Notes: a model not told the origin generated them from the letters alone. A DNA stretch of 42,230 bases from a virus (IMGVR_UViG_3300030060_003155:1-42230); one strand, 5' to 3'; numbered from the stretch's first letter, positions 27,197 through 35,547 are shown. Made by a program: numbers and translations.

Positions 27197-27586
27197 ATGT
27201 CTACTATTTCCAATTGGACAGTAATTTTTGAAGATAAAATTATAATAAATCAAGGTGTTAAAAATAGTGAAGGTCAACCACAACCCTATACTATTGATGA
27301 TGATTCTTTTTGGGGTCAATCAAAATTTTCAAATGTGTGGGCTATTCAGTATGTAAAAGATAATTTAGATTATAACGATACTGTAGAATATAGAGACGGC
27401 TCACCACACAAAACTTGGAATGCTGCTGACTTAGGTGATTTTACAACACAGTTTATAGATAAATGGGATGCAAAACATTTAGCAGCTCTTCAAGCAACTT
27501 GGGATGCAGACAATGTAGATGGTGAAACATCAGATGAAAAAATAGCAAGATTAGGAGCTAGACCCACAAGTTATTCATCTTATTAA
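27197..27586 (+). CDS. tail fibre-associated hypothetical protein (129 aa)
   Basis: Beginning WTVIFEDKIIINQGV, it has Trp-rich charged segments (SFWGQSKFSNVWAIQY, residues 37-52) and a C-terminal helix-rich region (DKWDAKHLAALQATWDAD). I recall similar small proteins after fibre genes in cyanophages, where they may act as fibre-assembly chaperones. This is not shown by any motif. AGGAGG lies 7 nt before the ATG. Its stop overlaps the next ATG by one base. Confidence 0.6.
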   Translation: MSTISNWTVIFEDKIIINQGVKNSEGQPQPYTIDDDSFWGQSKFSNVWAIQYVKDNLDYNDTVEYRDGSPHKTWNAADLGDFTTQFIDKWDAKHLAALQATWDADNVDGETSDEKIARLGARPTSYSSY

Positions 27587-28188
27587 TGAATCAAAAAAAT
27601 TTTAATTTAGAAGATTGCATTGGCACATTTGACGGTTTTATACCTGAAGTTATGTGTAAAGAAGCTATTGCATTTTACAAAAACAAAAAAAAATATAATC
27701 AAGTCAACGATAGGTGGATTACTGAAAATGCTTCTATGGATGTTAAAAGCGATACATCTTTGATTTTGAACTGGGAAAATTTACCTGTATGGGAAAAGGA
27801 TTTTGAAACCTTAATGATTAATTTATACACTTGCGTAAAAATGTGGATGAATAGAACTGGCATTCAAAACTATTATGGTAATAGAGATTTTGATTACGAT
27901 TCTTTAAAATTACAAGAAACTAAACCAGGTGAAGGATACCATGTTTGGCATATTGAACACGATGTGATAGAGAGAATGTGTAAAAGAATTGCTTTTTTTA
28001 TACTATATTTAAACGATGATTTTAAAGCAGGAGAGACTGAATTTTTACATCAAAAGAAAAGAATAAATCCTAAAGTAGGTAGAGTTATAGTTTCACCAGC
28101 ACACTTTCCTTATGTTCATAGAGGTAATCCTCCTTTAGAGAATAACAAATATATAATTACTGGATGGTTGCTTTTTAAAAGTGTTTAA
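27586..28188 (+). CDS. 2OG-Fe(II) oxygenase 3 (HxE variant)
   Basis: The 200-residue protein has GYHVWHIEHD with proximal ligands His122 and Glu124 (HxE instead of HxD), LYLNDDFKAGETEFLHQKK as the strand and turn before the active site, and HFPYVHRGNPP with distal His178. NNKYIITGWL supplies a basic residue (Lys188) where 2OG is usually held by Arg. This is the prolyl-4-hydroxylase-like pattern of phage enzymes. Its 3' end overlaps the convergent minus-strand oxygenase by 4 nt. Confidence 0.8.
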   Translation: MNQKNFNLEDCIGTFDGFIPEVMCKEAIAFYKNKKKYNQVNDRWITENASMDVKSDTSLILNWENLPVWEKDFETLMINLYTCVKMWMNRTGIQNYYGNRDFDYDSLKLQETKPGEGYHVWHIEHDVIERMCKRIAFFILYLNDDFKAGETEFLHQKKRINPKVGRVIVSPAHFPYVHRGNPPLENNKYIITGWLLFKSV

Positions 28189-28778
28189 GTAATTATTTTT
28201 TTATTTTTTAATTCTTGCCAATCGTTTTTATCTACAAAATTACTTATCAAACTATATCTTTTTTGTTCTTTATTATACTTATTACAATAATGTAATACAT
28301 ATGGAGGTAGTAAATACCAATCTCCACATCTTGGACTTAAACTCAAACCTAATTCTGGTAAAACTAGGTCAGCTCCTTCACTTAAATATAAAATACTATG
28401 ATAACAAGTGTGGTTATGGTTTTGCACATAGTCATCTTTCTCTAAAACATTAGCCCATGCTTGTACCTCAAATCTAGTATCAAAGTGATTAAAAATATGA
28501 CCTTCTAAGGAATTAACAATTTTATCTATCATATACCTTAAAAATAAAATATAATTTTCTTCTTCATTAAAAGCAAAAAAATCTGTTTTTTTTCCATAAA
28601 CATTAGTTTGGTTTTTATCAAGTTTAGTTTTTAAATACTCATCTATTTTAATTTTTAAATTATGTAAGATATGTTTTTCTGGGTAATGTCCTTGATATAT
28701 TTCTACAGTTCTTGGATATGTGATTGTTGTAGTGTATAAATGTGTTTGATTAAGATTATTAATTCCAGTAATCTTCAT
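28185..28778 (-). CDS. 2OG-Fe(II) oxygenase 4, the only minus-strand gene
   Basis: The 197-residue protein has the pattern of the 'putative 2OG-Fe(II) oxygenase' group: QAWANVLEKDDYVQNHNHT with His121 and His123, YHSILYLSEGADL, then SPRCGDWYLLPPYVLHYCN with distal His163 and KRYSLISNFV with Arg174. The HxH pair replaces HxD. It reads against all other genes and overlaps oxygenase 3 tail to tail. No Shine-Dalgarno is visible; the promoter shares a -10 palindrome with that of the next gene. Confidence 0.8.
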   Translation of the reverse strand: MKITGINNLNQTHLYTTTITYPRTVEIYQGHYPEKHILHNLKIKIDEYLKTKLDKNQTNVYGKKTDFFAFNEEENYILFLRYMIDKIVNSLEGHIFNHFDTRFEVQAWANVLEKDDYVQNHNHTCYHSILYLSEGADLVLPELGLSLSPRCGDWYLLPPYVLHYCNKYNKEQKRYSLISNFVDKNDWQELKNKKIIT

Positions 28779-28793
28779 TTTTCAAAACTAACA

Positions 28794-28822
28794 TAGACTA
28801 AATATAATTCAAGTATTATACT
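28794..28822 (+). promoter_or_regulatory. promoter of hub gene, leaderless geometry
   Basis: TAGACT (28794-28799), 17 nt, TATACT (28817-28822). The ATG at 28829 begins 6 nt after the -10, so the transcript should start at the ATG. No Shine-Dalgarno site is present. Confidence 0.65.
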
Positions 28823-28843
28823 ATTCATATGGCTTTATCAGAA
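28815..28843 (-). promoter_or_regulatory. divergent promoter for the minus-strand oxygenase
   Basis: On the minus strand TTCTGA (28843-28838), 17 nt, TATAAT (28820-28815). The -10 overlaps the plus -10 through the palindromic AGTATTATACT (28812-28822). The leader to 28778 is about 30 nt. Confidence 0.5.
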
Positions 28844-31018
28844 GTAAAAATTGTATCTGGAATAAATAAACAAGTTACACCCACTGGAGCAGAAGGCAAG
28901 TGGATAGATTGCGATAATGTTAGATTTCGCTACGGATACCCTGAAAAAATAGGAGGATGGGAACAAACTACCTCTAGTACATTAGTTGGTGTCGGAAGAG
29001 ATACGCATATATGGGCGGATTTAGAGGGAAAACGATATATTGTAGTTGGCACAAACAAAGGACTTTTTTTATATTATGCAGGAGCATTTTACGATATAAG
29101 TCCTTTAGATACTGCTGTTACTTTATGTACTTTATCATCAACTAATGGTAGTGCTACAGTTACAGTAAATAAAACAAATCATGGTTTACAGATAGGAGAT
29201 TTATTTACATTTAGTAGTGTTACTTTACCTGGAGGAGGTGCTACTAATTTTACTGATGCAAATTTTACTACAAACACTTTTGAAGTATTAACAAGAACTG
29301 CAAATAATTTTACAGTAACCATGAGTGCTTCTGAAGGAGGAAGTGGTATGACAGCCGCAGGATCTGTATCTGTAAATCCTTACTTTAGAGTGGGTGACGC
29401 AGTACAAACAGTTGGTTATGGTTGGGGTACTGGCTTATGGGGTGGAGAAACATCTTCTATTATAAGCACTACTTTAAATGGAGCTTTAGGTGATAACGCA
29501 TTTGGAACTGGAGGTTCAGGCACAGATATTACTTTAACTAGCACTACAGGTTTTAGTTCTTCTGGCACAATATTAGTTGGAGGTGAATTAATATCTTATA
29601 GTGGAGTATCCAGTAATGATTTGACAGGTATAGTAAGAGGAGTTTCTGGTTCTACTAGAGCTTCTCACGACAGTGGTGCTACAGTAGAAGATGCAACATC
29701 TTTTATATCTTGGGGTGAAGCTTCTGGAGAAGCAGAAGTAAATTTAGAACCTGGAAATTGGTCTTTAGACAACTTCGGAGAAATCTTAATTGCTACAGTT
29801 AGAAACAACAAAACTTTTGAATGGATTCCTTCAGCTACAAATGCTTTAACTACAAGAGCAACTGTAGTTTCTACTAATCCAATACAAAGTGTTATGACTA
29901 TGGTTTCTGATAGAGATAGACATTTAATACACTTTGGAACAGAAACCACTATTGGCACTCAATCTCAAGATAAAATGTTTATAAGATTTTCTGACCAAGA
30001 AAATAAATCTGATTACACTCCTACATCCACAAACACAGCTGGAACTTTTAGATTAGACTCAGGAACTAGAATTGTTGGTGCAGTTAATGTTGGCAGTTAC
30101 ATTTTAATATTAACTAATACCTCTGCTTACTCTATGACTTTTATAGGACCTCCTTTTACTTTTGGTATTCAACAAGTAGGTAGCAACTGTGGTCTAATGG
30201 GTCAACACGCAATGATAGCTGTAAACGGAGTGGTCTATTGGATGGGACAAGCTGGTGGTTTTTATGTGTATGATGGAACAGTAAAAAAAATAGATTGTTC
30301 GGTAGAAGACTTTGTTTTTACCACACAAGATACAAATGATTTAGGAATAAATTTTAATAGTGGTGATATTATTTACGCAGGTTACAATTCTTTATTTAGT
30401 GAAATAAATTGGTTTTATCCTAAAAATGGTTCTTCACAAATAGATAGAGTTGTTTCTCTCAATTATTTAGAGGGTGTATGGACTGTAGGTTCTTTAGGTA
30501 GGACTACATATTACGATAAAACTATTTACGACAATCCTTATGCAACTGAGTTTAACGCAACTGCTATTCCTAATTTTCCAACCATACAAGGAGCTACTAA
30601 TACAAATGGTGCTACGACTTTGTATGCACACGAAAAAGGTAACAATCAAGTTTTGGCAGATGGCACTGTATCAGCTATAGTTGGTAGTATTCAAAGTGGG
30701 GATTTTGAAGTCAAGTTAAACATACCTGGTGAAGGGGTTACTAGCACAGGAGAGTTTTTTATAAAAATAAGTAGGTTTATACCAGACTTTAGAGCTTTGT
30801 CTGGAAATGCAAAAGTAACAATTAATTTAAAAGATTTTCCATCAAGCACTGAAGCAAGTAGTAGTCTTGGACCTTTTACTGTTTCTTCAACCACAACAAA
30901 AGTTGATACTAGAGCTAGAGCTAGAGCAGTTAATTTAAAAATAGAAAACACTACTACTAATGAAAGTTGGAGATATGGAACATTTAAAGCTGATATTCAA
31001 GTAGACGGAAGAAGATAA
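28829..31018 (+). CDS. tail hub / P22 gp10-like stabilisation protein (729 aa)
   Basis: The first 100 residues have the gp10-type pattern: SGINKQVTPTGAEGKWIDCD (residues 10-29), GGWEQT, WADLEGKRYIVVGTNKGLFL (63-82). The C-terminal half has ILTNTSAYSMTFIGPPFTFG, GVVYWMGQAGGFYVYDGTVK and LNYLEGVWTVGSLGR, in keeping with a beta-propeller that closes the tail. P22 gp10 joins gp4 and stabilises packaged DNA. Two extra beta-rich inserts (about residues 100-200 and 210-280) make it longer than the P22 protein (about 470 aa). No ribosome site precedes the ATG. Confidence 0.7.
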   Translation: MALSEVKIVSGINKQVTPTGAEGKWIDCDNVRFRYGYPEKIGGWEQTTSSTLVGVGRDTHIWADLEGKRYIVVGTNKGLFLYYAGAFYDISPLDTAVTLCTLSSTNGSATVTVNKTNHGLQIGDLFTFSSVTLPGGGATNFTDANFTTNTFEVLTRTANNFTVTMSASEGGSGMTAAGSVSVNPYFRVGDAVQTVGYGWGTGLWGGETSSIISTTLNGALGDNAFGTGGSGTDITLTSTTGFSSSGTILVGGELISYSGVSSNDLTGIVRGVSGSTRASHDSGATVEDATSFISWGEASGEAEVNLEPGNWSLDNFGEILIATVRNNKTFEWIPSATNALTTRATVVSTNPIQSVMTMVSDRDRHLIHFGTETTIGTQSQDKMFIRFSDQENKSDYTPTSTNTAGTFRLDSGTRIVGAVNVGSYILILTNTSAYSMTFIGPPFTFGIQQVGSNCGLMGQHAMIAVNGVVYWMGQAGGFYVYDGTVKKIDCSVEDFVFTTQDTNDLGINFNSGDIIYAGYNSLFSEINWFYPKNGSSQIDRVVSLNYLEGVWTVGSLGRTTYYDKTIYDNPYATEFNATAIPNFPTIQGATNTNGATTLYAHEKGNNQVLADGTVSAIVGSIQSGDFEVKLNIPGEGVTSTGEFFIKISRFIPDFRALSGNAKVTINLKDFPSSTEASSSLGPFTVSSTTTKVDTRARARAVNLKIENTTTNESWRYGTFKADIQVDGRR

Positions 31019-31036
31019 ATAGAGAGAGAATAGTGA

Positions 31037-31378
31037 GTGGAAATAAAAGGAGTAGTAAGTTTTGATAAAGATGTAGTATGGAAAAGTGACCATACCTCTA
31101 ATCCATATGCAATTGTTTTAAAAGCATCTAAAATATGGAAATTTACAAAAAACGAATATCCTAAATCATATGAATTTTTTGTAAAATTAATAAAAGAAAA
31201 TTCTAAAATTTTTAAATGGGGTTTACATAAACAAAAATCCTTTAAAGTGTTTTATCATAATCAATTCTGTTATTTTCAAGCACCTCCTGATATAATATAT
31301 AAAGCTTTTGTAAGTAAAGAAGAAAAAAAGAAAAAGAAAAAAGTAACAAAAAAAACTAAAGATAAATTAGTATATTAG
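31037..31378 (+). CDS. hypothetical small protein (113 aa, GTG start)
   Basis: GTG at 31037 is the likely start, with GAGAG about 9-15 nt upstream. Residues 10-90 are rich in Phe, Trp, Tyr and Lys (VVWKSDHTSNPYAIVLKASK, residues 12-31), suggesting a small folded domain. The end is a long Lys run (EEKKKKKKV). Not recognised. It lies between the hub gene and oxygenase 5 and has the same direction and style of spacing. Confidence 0.55.
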   Translation: MEIKGVVSFDKDVVWKSDHTSNPYAIVLKASKIWKFTKNEYPKSYEFFVKLIKENSKIFKWGLHKQKSFKVFYHNQFCYFQAPPDIIYKAFVSKEEKKKKKKVTKKTKDKLVY

Positions 31379-31392
31379 GATGTAAATAGTTT

Positions 31393-31911
31393 ATGGAAAA
31401 GTTTAACCCTTTTAATGATTATTTTTACAAGCATAAATTACAAATAACAAAACAAGAAAAAGAACAAATTTTTATTTTAATAGAAAATACAAAATCTTTT
31501 TCTGCGTCTGAAGAAGTTTTGACATCATACACAAGAAATAATATTTTAGACTTTCCGATGCTTAAAAACTTAAAAAACAACATAGACGAGATATTAGCTA
31601 AACTTGATTTAAATTTGGGTAATAGTTGGGTGCAATCTTACAAAAAAAATAATCATCACATTATTCATACTCACCCTAATTCTGTTTATAGTGGCATAAT
31701 ATATATTAAGGGTTGTGATAATGGCACAAAGTTTTTACACCCATATGGAGGTATGTTAGAAAGTATATCTAATAGATTTAATCATATATTTGATAATGAG
31801 TTTATAGAAAACTTAATGATTCTTTTTCCAAGTTTTATATCTCATTATGTAGAAAAACATACTTCAAAAAATGAAAGAATAGTGATAAGCTTTAATACAA
31901 AAGATAAATAG
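31393..31911 (+). CDS. 2OG-Fe(II) oxygenase 5
   Basis: The 172 residues have the pattern SWVQSYKKNNHHIIHTHPNS with His92 and His94, then SVYSGIIYIKGC, and LFPSFISHYVEKH with distal His151 and ERIVISFN with Arg162. It is the same 'HxH' group as oxygenase 4. The SKNER turn before Arg162 is usual. It starts 14 nt after the previous stop. Substrate unknown. Confidence 0.8.
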   Translation: MEKFNPFNDYFYKHKLQITKQEKEQIFILIENTKSFSASEEVLTSYTRNNILDFPMLKNLKNNIDEILAKLDLNLGNSWVQSYKKNNHHIIHTHPNSVYSGIIYIKGCDNGTKFLHPYGGMLESISNRFNHIFDNEFIENLMILFPSFISHYVEKHTSKNERIVISFNTKDK

Positions 31912-31913
31912 TT

Positions 31914-32207
31914 ATGATAAAAAAAGACCCTTTAAAAGGTACAGGAAAAAAACCAAAAGGTAGTGGTAGAAGATTATATACTGACGAGAACCCTAAAGAC
32001 ACAGTACAAATAAAATTTAAAACACCTACGGATGCAAGAGAAACTGTTAAGAAGGTAAAAAAATTAAAGAAATCTTTTGCAAGAAAAATACAAATATTGA
32101 CAGTCATGGAACAAAGAGCAAAAGTTATGGGAAAATTCAAAGTAGTAGAAATAGCTAAAAAAGGCAAAGAATCTATTAGAAAAACAAATCAGAGGAGCAC
32201 AGCATAG
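31914..32207 (+). CDS. basic protein, RRLYTDENPKDTVQIKF type (97 aa)
   Basis: KKPKGSGRRLYTDENPKD (residues 12-29) and TVQIKFKTPTDARETVKK are a sequence that I recall from small marine-phage proteins beside fibre or tail genes. KKLKKSFARKIQILTVMEQR follows as an amphipathic basic helix, and the end is basic. It probably binds nucleic acid or a virion partner, but the function is unknown. Its stop overlaps the next (GTG) start by one base. Confidence 0.65.
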   Translation: MIKKDPLKGTGKKPKGSGRRLYTDENPKDTVQIKFKTPTDARETVKKVKKLKKSFARKIQILTVMEQRAKVMGKFKVVEIAKKGKESIRKTNQRSTA

Positions 32208-32371
32208 TGGCTAAAATTGTAACTTTTATACCAGAGCCAAAACAAGAATATAGCGTGGAAAACCAAAGATTAATAAATTTGGCTTTGTTTCAAATAATAG
32301 AAAAATTAAATTTTTCGTATAAACAAGAAATACAAAACGAGCAAAATACTTTTAACTGGTTTTTGTCATGA
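32207..32371 (+). CDS. 54-aa helical protein (GTG start)
   Basis: The GTG shares one base with the previous stop, and the stop overlaps the next ATG by 4 nt (ATGA), so the gene fits exactly between its neighbours. NQRLINLALFQIIEKLNFSY (residues 19-38), followed by KQEIQNEQNTFNWFLS, is a short helical pair that I recall from marine phage contigs, probably a small adaptor or chaperone of adjacent structural proteins. No catalytic residues. Confidence 0.6.
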   Translation: MAKIVTFIPEPKQEYSVENQRLINLALFQIIEKLNFSYKQEIQNEQNTFNWFLS

Positions 32372-32709
32372 CAATACAATATAAAAATGCTGGCTTTAAT
32401 TTAAGTACAACTGATACTACTTCAGTTTTAACTTCTCCTACAAGTGGTAGGTGTTTGGTAAAACAAATACAAGTGCACAACGGATCTACTGGTAACGTAA
32501 ATTTAGTAACACAAGTTACCGATACTAGTGCTTCTACAACTTTTAGAATAGATAATGTTTCTCTTTCAGCTAATACGACTAGACAAATAATATCTCAAAC
32601 ATTAGTGTTGGAAGAGGGGGACATTTTAAAACTTACGGCAGGAACAGCTAACGAAATACAAGGCATTATATCTTATGCTTTAATAGATAGAAGCCAAGAG
32701 AATGGGTAA
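32368..32709 (+). CDS. small beta-rich virion protein (113 aa)
   Basis: The pattern YKNAGFNLSTTDTTSVLTSP (residues 5-24), then CLVKQIQVHNGSTGNVNL and EEGDILKLTAGTANEIQG, is that of small beta-sandwich phage proteins that sit on virions beside collar or fibre proteins. No catalytic motif. It overlaps the preceding small ORF and its stop overlaps the start of oxygenase 6 by one base. Confidence 0.6.
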   Translation: MTIQYKNAGFNLSTTDTTSVLTSPTSGRCLVKQIQVHNGSTGNVNLVTQVTDTSASTTFRIDNVSLSANTTRQIISQTLVLEEGDILKLTAGTANEIQGIISYALIDRSQENG

Positions 32710-33272
32710 TGCACATTCTTGATGCAGTATATCATTATAAAAACACGATACCTGAAAGTTTCTGTAAAAATATTATAGAGTACGCAGATCTAGTTTGTGT
32801 TGAAAAAGCAAAGGTAATGAGAGATAAAAAAAATGTTTTAGATACAAAATCTAGAAACGTATTAAGTTATTTTTTTTCAGAAGATAACAAAAATGATAGT
32901 TTATATAAAAATCATTTATTTGCTATATGTGGAAAAGCAATAAACCATTATGCTACAAAATTTACATTCATGAATGAACATATGAAATTAGAAGACATCA
33001 ATCTCTTGAAATATGGAAAAGGTCATTTTTATCAACCGCATGTTGATGCTCATTATTTATTAAGGAGAACACTATCAATTATTATAAATCTAAATAATGA
33101 TTATGAAGGGGGTAAAATTTGTTTTCACGATAATGAAAAGCAACATAAAGTTTTAGATTATAAATTAGACACAGGTGATTTATTAGTTTTCCCTAGCACT
33201 TTTTTATATCCTCATTCTGTGGAAAAAGTAGAGAGTGGAGTAAGATACAGTATGGTGGCTTGGTTTACATAA
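32709..33272 (+). CDS. 2OG-Fe(II) oxygenase 6 (P4H-like)
   Basis: The 187 residues carry the textbook motif order: YGKGHFYQPHVDAHY with His111 and Asp113, TLSIIINLNNDYEGGKICFH as the strand before the turn, TGDLLVFPSTFLYPHSV with distal His169, and GVRYSMVAWF with Arg179 for 2OG. This is the prolyl-4-hydroxylase-like pattern common in cyanophages. It is the best conserved of the six oxygenases here. Its target is unknown. Confidence 0.9.
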   Translation: MHILDAVYHYKNTIPESFCKNIIEYADLVCVEKAKVMRDKKNVLDTKSRNVLSYFFSEDNKNDSLYKNHLFAICGKAINHYATKFTFMNEHMKLEDINLLKYGKGHFYQPHVDAHYLLRRTLSIIINLNNDYEGGKICFHDNEKQHKVLDYKLDTGDLLVFPSTFLYPHSVEKVESGVRYSMVAWFT

Positions 33273-33286
33273 AGTAAAGTTTTTTG

Positions 33287-33315
33287 TTGATATGTCCTTA
33301 ACTTTATGCGATATT
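33287..33315 (+). promoter_or_regulatory. promoter with extended -10, leaderless geometry
   Basis: TTGATA (33287-33292), 17 nt, GATATT (33310-33315) with a TGC extension just upstream. The ATG at 33323 is 7 nt downstream and no ribosome site is present. Confidence 0.45.
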
Positions 33316-33322
33316 AAGTGCT

Positions 33323-33517
33323 ATGAAAACAATTCATTGTGATTCCGAGACAACATATAGAAATAAAAAAACTAATGTGTTGTACAAAAGTAAAGAAGAT
33401 GCTCAACACGATGTTGAAAATCCAAATACAGATACAAAGCAAGAAGATATAGCGGTAGATACAAAAATAATTGTACCTCCAGAGGCTTTATCTTTACTCA
33501 GTGATACACAAGAATGA
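33323..33517 (+). CDS. small acidic protein (64 aa)
   Basis: The N-terminus CDSETTYRNKKTNVLYKSKE (residues 6-25) has beta-hairpin character; the middle is Asp/Asn-rich; the end is VPPEALSLLSDTQE. I recall similar short proteins before modification genes in marine phages but know no function. The end overlaps the SET gene by 4 nt (ATGA), so they are coupled. Confidence 0.55.
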   Translation: MKTIHCDSETTYRNKKTNVLYKSKEDAQHDVENPNTDTKQEDIAVDTKIIVPPEALSLLSDTQE

Positions 33518-33831
33518 AAGTAAAATATGATAGGTTTTATTATAAACCTTTACCAGAAGAAGTGTACATAGATAAAAGTAAGATAGAAGGACATGGTATA
33601 TTTGCATCTTGTAATTTAAAAGAAAAACATGATTTAGGTAGTACACATATTAAAGTTCCCATGATAGTTGGATATATAAGAACACCTTTAGGTGGTTTTA
33701 TTAATCATTCTAGTAAACCAAATTGTTACTTATGTATTACACAAGATTGGGATGATTACATAATTTACAATGTAGTAACCTCAAAAAAAATAAAGAAAAA
33801 TGAAGAGATAGTATTGGAGTACGGAAGATGA
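33514..33831 (+). CDS. compact SET-domain protein (105 aa)
   Basis: The SET fold is readable in order: IDKSKIEGHGIFAS (GHGIF at 26-30), GGFINHSSKPNC (NHS at 64-66) and SKKIKKNEEIVLEYG (97-104). SET enzymes transfer a methyl group from S-adenosylmethionine to Lys in proteins; NHS and the terminal EYG help form the pseudo-knot and the active site. The protein is much shorter than cellular SET enzymes and lacks flanking Cys-rich pre/post-SET parts. It precedes two glycosyltransferases with which it overlaps, so the group may act together. Substrate unknown. Confidence 0.8.
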   Translation: MKVKYDRFYYKPLPEEVYIDKSKIEGHGIFASCNLKEKHDLGSTHIKVPMIVGYIRTPLGGFINHSSKPNCYLCITQDWDDYIIYNVVTSKKIKKNEEIVLEYGR

Positions 33832-34757
33832 AACCTCAAGGTGGTACAGAAATACAACATAGGTTTTTAGAACACTATGTAGAAGAAGACTTGTTAAATA
33901 AGTTTCAAATATGCACTTCTATACCAAACAAAATACCTATAGATAATAATAAAATAAATATATTATGGCAAAAAAATAGTTACGATCAACCTAACATAGC
34001 ACCTTGGTTTAAAGACAAAAGCAATCACGATAATTATGATTGGTACATTTTTAATTCACATTGGAATTATGAAAAGTTTCGCATGATGTTTGAAGTACCT
34101 ACTCATAAATGTCATGTGATAAAAAATGGGGTTAATAATTTTCCAAACAGAATAAGGTTTCATAAAGGCGATAGAGTAAGAATGTTATTTCAAGTTACGC
34201 CTTGGAGAGGTCTTAATGTTCTACTTGGTGCAATGCAACAATTACAAGATGTTAATGTTGAAGTAGACGTGTTTAGTTCTTGTCGTATATACGGAGAAGA
34301 GTTTGGAAAATTACACGAAGAAAAGTATGAAGCTTTGTATGAGCAAGCAAGGAAGTTACCAAATGTAAATTACATAGGATATAAAGAACATTCTTTTATA
34401 CAAAAAATGATGTATAGGTATCATATGTTTGCTTACCCTAGTATATGGGAGGAAACAAGTTGTAACTCTGCATTGGAAGCTATGGCTGGAGGATTGTATT
34501 GTATTGTGACCAACTATGGAGCTTTGTATGAAACTTGTTCAGAGTTTCCTGTGTATGTCACTTATGATCAGAATTACAGAGCTTTATCAACTGCTTTTGC
34601 ACATGCGATACGAGGAGCAGTAGCCACGATACACGAACCACAAGTTTATGAACATTTACAGATGCAACAAGAATTTACAAAAAAATTTTATAGTTGGGAA
34701 AAGAAAGCTTTAGAGTGGACTACATTTTTACGAGGAATATCAGATGCAAAACAATGA
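33828..34757 (+). CDS. glycosyltransferase, GT-B fold (GT4-like)
   Basis: GGTEIQ at residues 4-9 resembles the N-terminal donor loop of GT4-type enzymes, but the N-terminus is short. RMLFQVTPWRGLNVLLGAMQ starts the second domain, and YPSIWEETSCNSALEAMAGG carries the EX7E motif (Glu209, Glu217), the nucleotide-sugar site. The enzyme would transfer a sugar from a nucleotide-activated donor to a lipid, protein or DNA-linked acceptor. It overlaps the SET gene by 4 nt and the next glycosyltransferase by 14 nt, so all three are co-translated. Confidence 0.85.
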   Translation: MKPQGGTEIQHRFLEHYVEEDLLNKFQICTSIPNKIPIDNNKINILWQKNSYDQPNIAPWFKDKSNHDNYDWYIFNSHWNYEKFRMMFEVPTHKCHVIKNGVNNFPNRIRFHKGDRVRMLFQVTPWRGLNVLLGAMQQLQDVNVEVDVFSSCRIYGEEFGKLHEEKYEALYEQARKLPNVNYIGYKEHSFIQKMMYRYHMFAYPSIWEETSCNSALEAMAGGLYCIVTNYGALYETCSEFPVYVTYDQNYRALSTAFAHAIRGAVATIHEPQVYEHLQMQQEFTKKFYSWEKKALEWTTFLRGISDAKQ

Positions 34758-35547
34758 AGTTATAGACAAAAATAAAATAAAATTATTTGTAGCTACCCCA
34801 GTGCATGGCAATGTTACAATACATTATTTACAATCAATAGTAAAATTACAAAGTGTATGTCATTCAAACAATATTGATTTTTATTTACAAACTATGAAAT
34901 CAAGTTTAGTTACACAAGGTAGAAATTTATGTGTTGCAGATTTTATGGCAACAGATTGTACGCATTTATTATTTATAGATAGCGACATATTATTTGAGCC
35001 TATGTCTATATTAAAAATGTTAGAAAAAAATGTAGAGTTATTAAGCATACCGTATCCTATGAAAATGATACAATGGGATAAAGTTTTTGCTAAATATAAA
35101 GACATTCCAAATATGTCAGAATTACAAGCATCAACTGGTGGTAACATGTTTCCAGTAAGAATCAAAGACGAAGAAAATGATATTGAAGTGACTAATGAAA
35201 TGATAGAGTTAGCTTTTACTCCTACTGGTTGTCTATTAATGAAAAGACAAGTTATTGATAAAATGATAAAACATTACGGTCACATGCAAATTAATCAAGA
35301 GACTGTAGTAGATGGTAAGAAAAGATTAAAACCTCATTTGTACAACTTTTTTGATACTTACTACGATGAAGAGAAGAAAAGGTACTATGGCGAAGACTTT
35401 GCTTTCTCTAGATTATGGACAAAAATAGGAGGTAAATGTCATGCTCTTGTCACAGAGTATATTACTCATGTTGGAGATTATCAATTTACAGGTAGGTTAA
35501 TTGACGAAATGATGTCCCAAAGTATTGATACTTCAGTCAATAAATAG
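34744..35547 (+). CDS. glycosyltransferase, GT-A type (GT2-like)
   Basis: KLFVATPVHGNVTIHYLQSI (residues 13-32) is a GT-A start; THLLFIDSDILFEP holds the metal-binding DSD (79-81), and RNLCVADF lies just before it. Later TPTGCLLMKRQVIDKM and GEDFAFSRLW resemble the acceptor region of phage GT-A enzymes. It probably adds sugar together with the GT-B enzyme upstream. Possible targets are host surface polymers, virion proteins or DNA; none can be read from the sequence. Confidence 0.8.
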   Translation: MQNNEVIDKNKIKLFVATPVHGNVTIHYLQSIVKLQSVCHSNNIDFYLQTMKSSLVTQGRNLCVADFMATDCTHLLFIDSDILFEPMSILKMLEKNVELLSIPYPMKMIQWDKVFAKYKDIPNMSELQASTGGNMFPVRIKDEENDIEVTNEMIELAFTPTGCLLMKRQVIDKMIKHYGHMQINQETVVDGKKRLKPHLYNFFDTYYDEEKKRYYGEDFAFSRLWTKIGGKCHALVTEYITHVGDYQFTGRLIDEMMSQSIDTSVNK

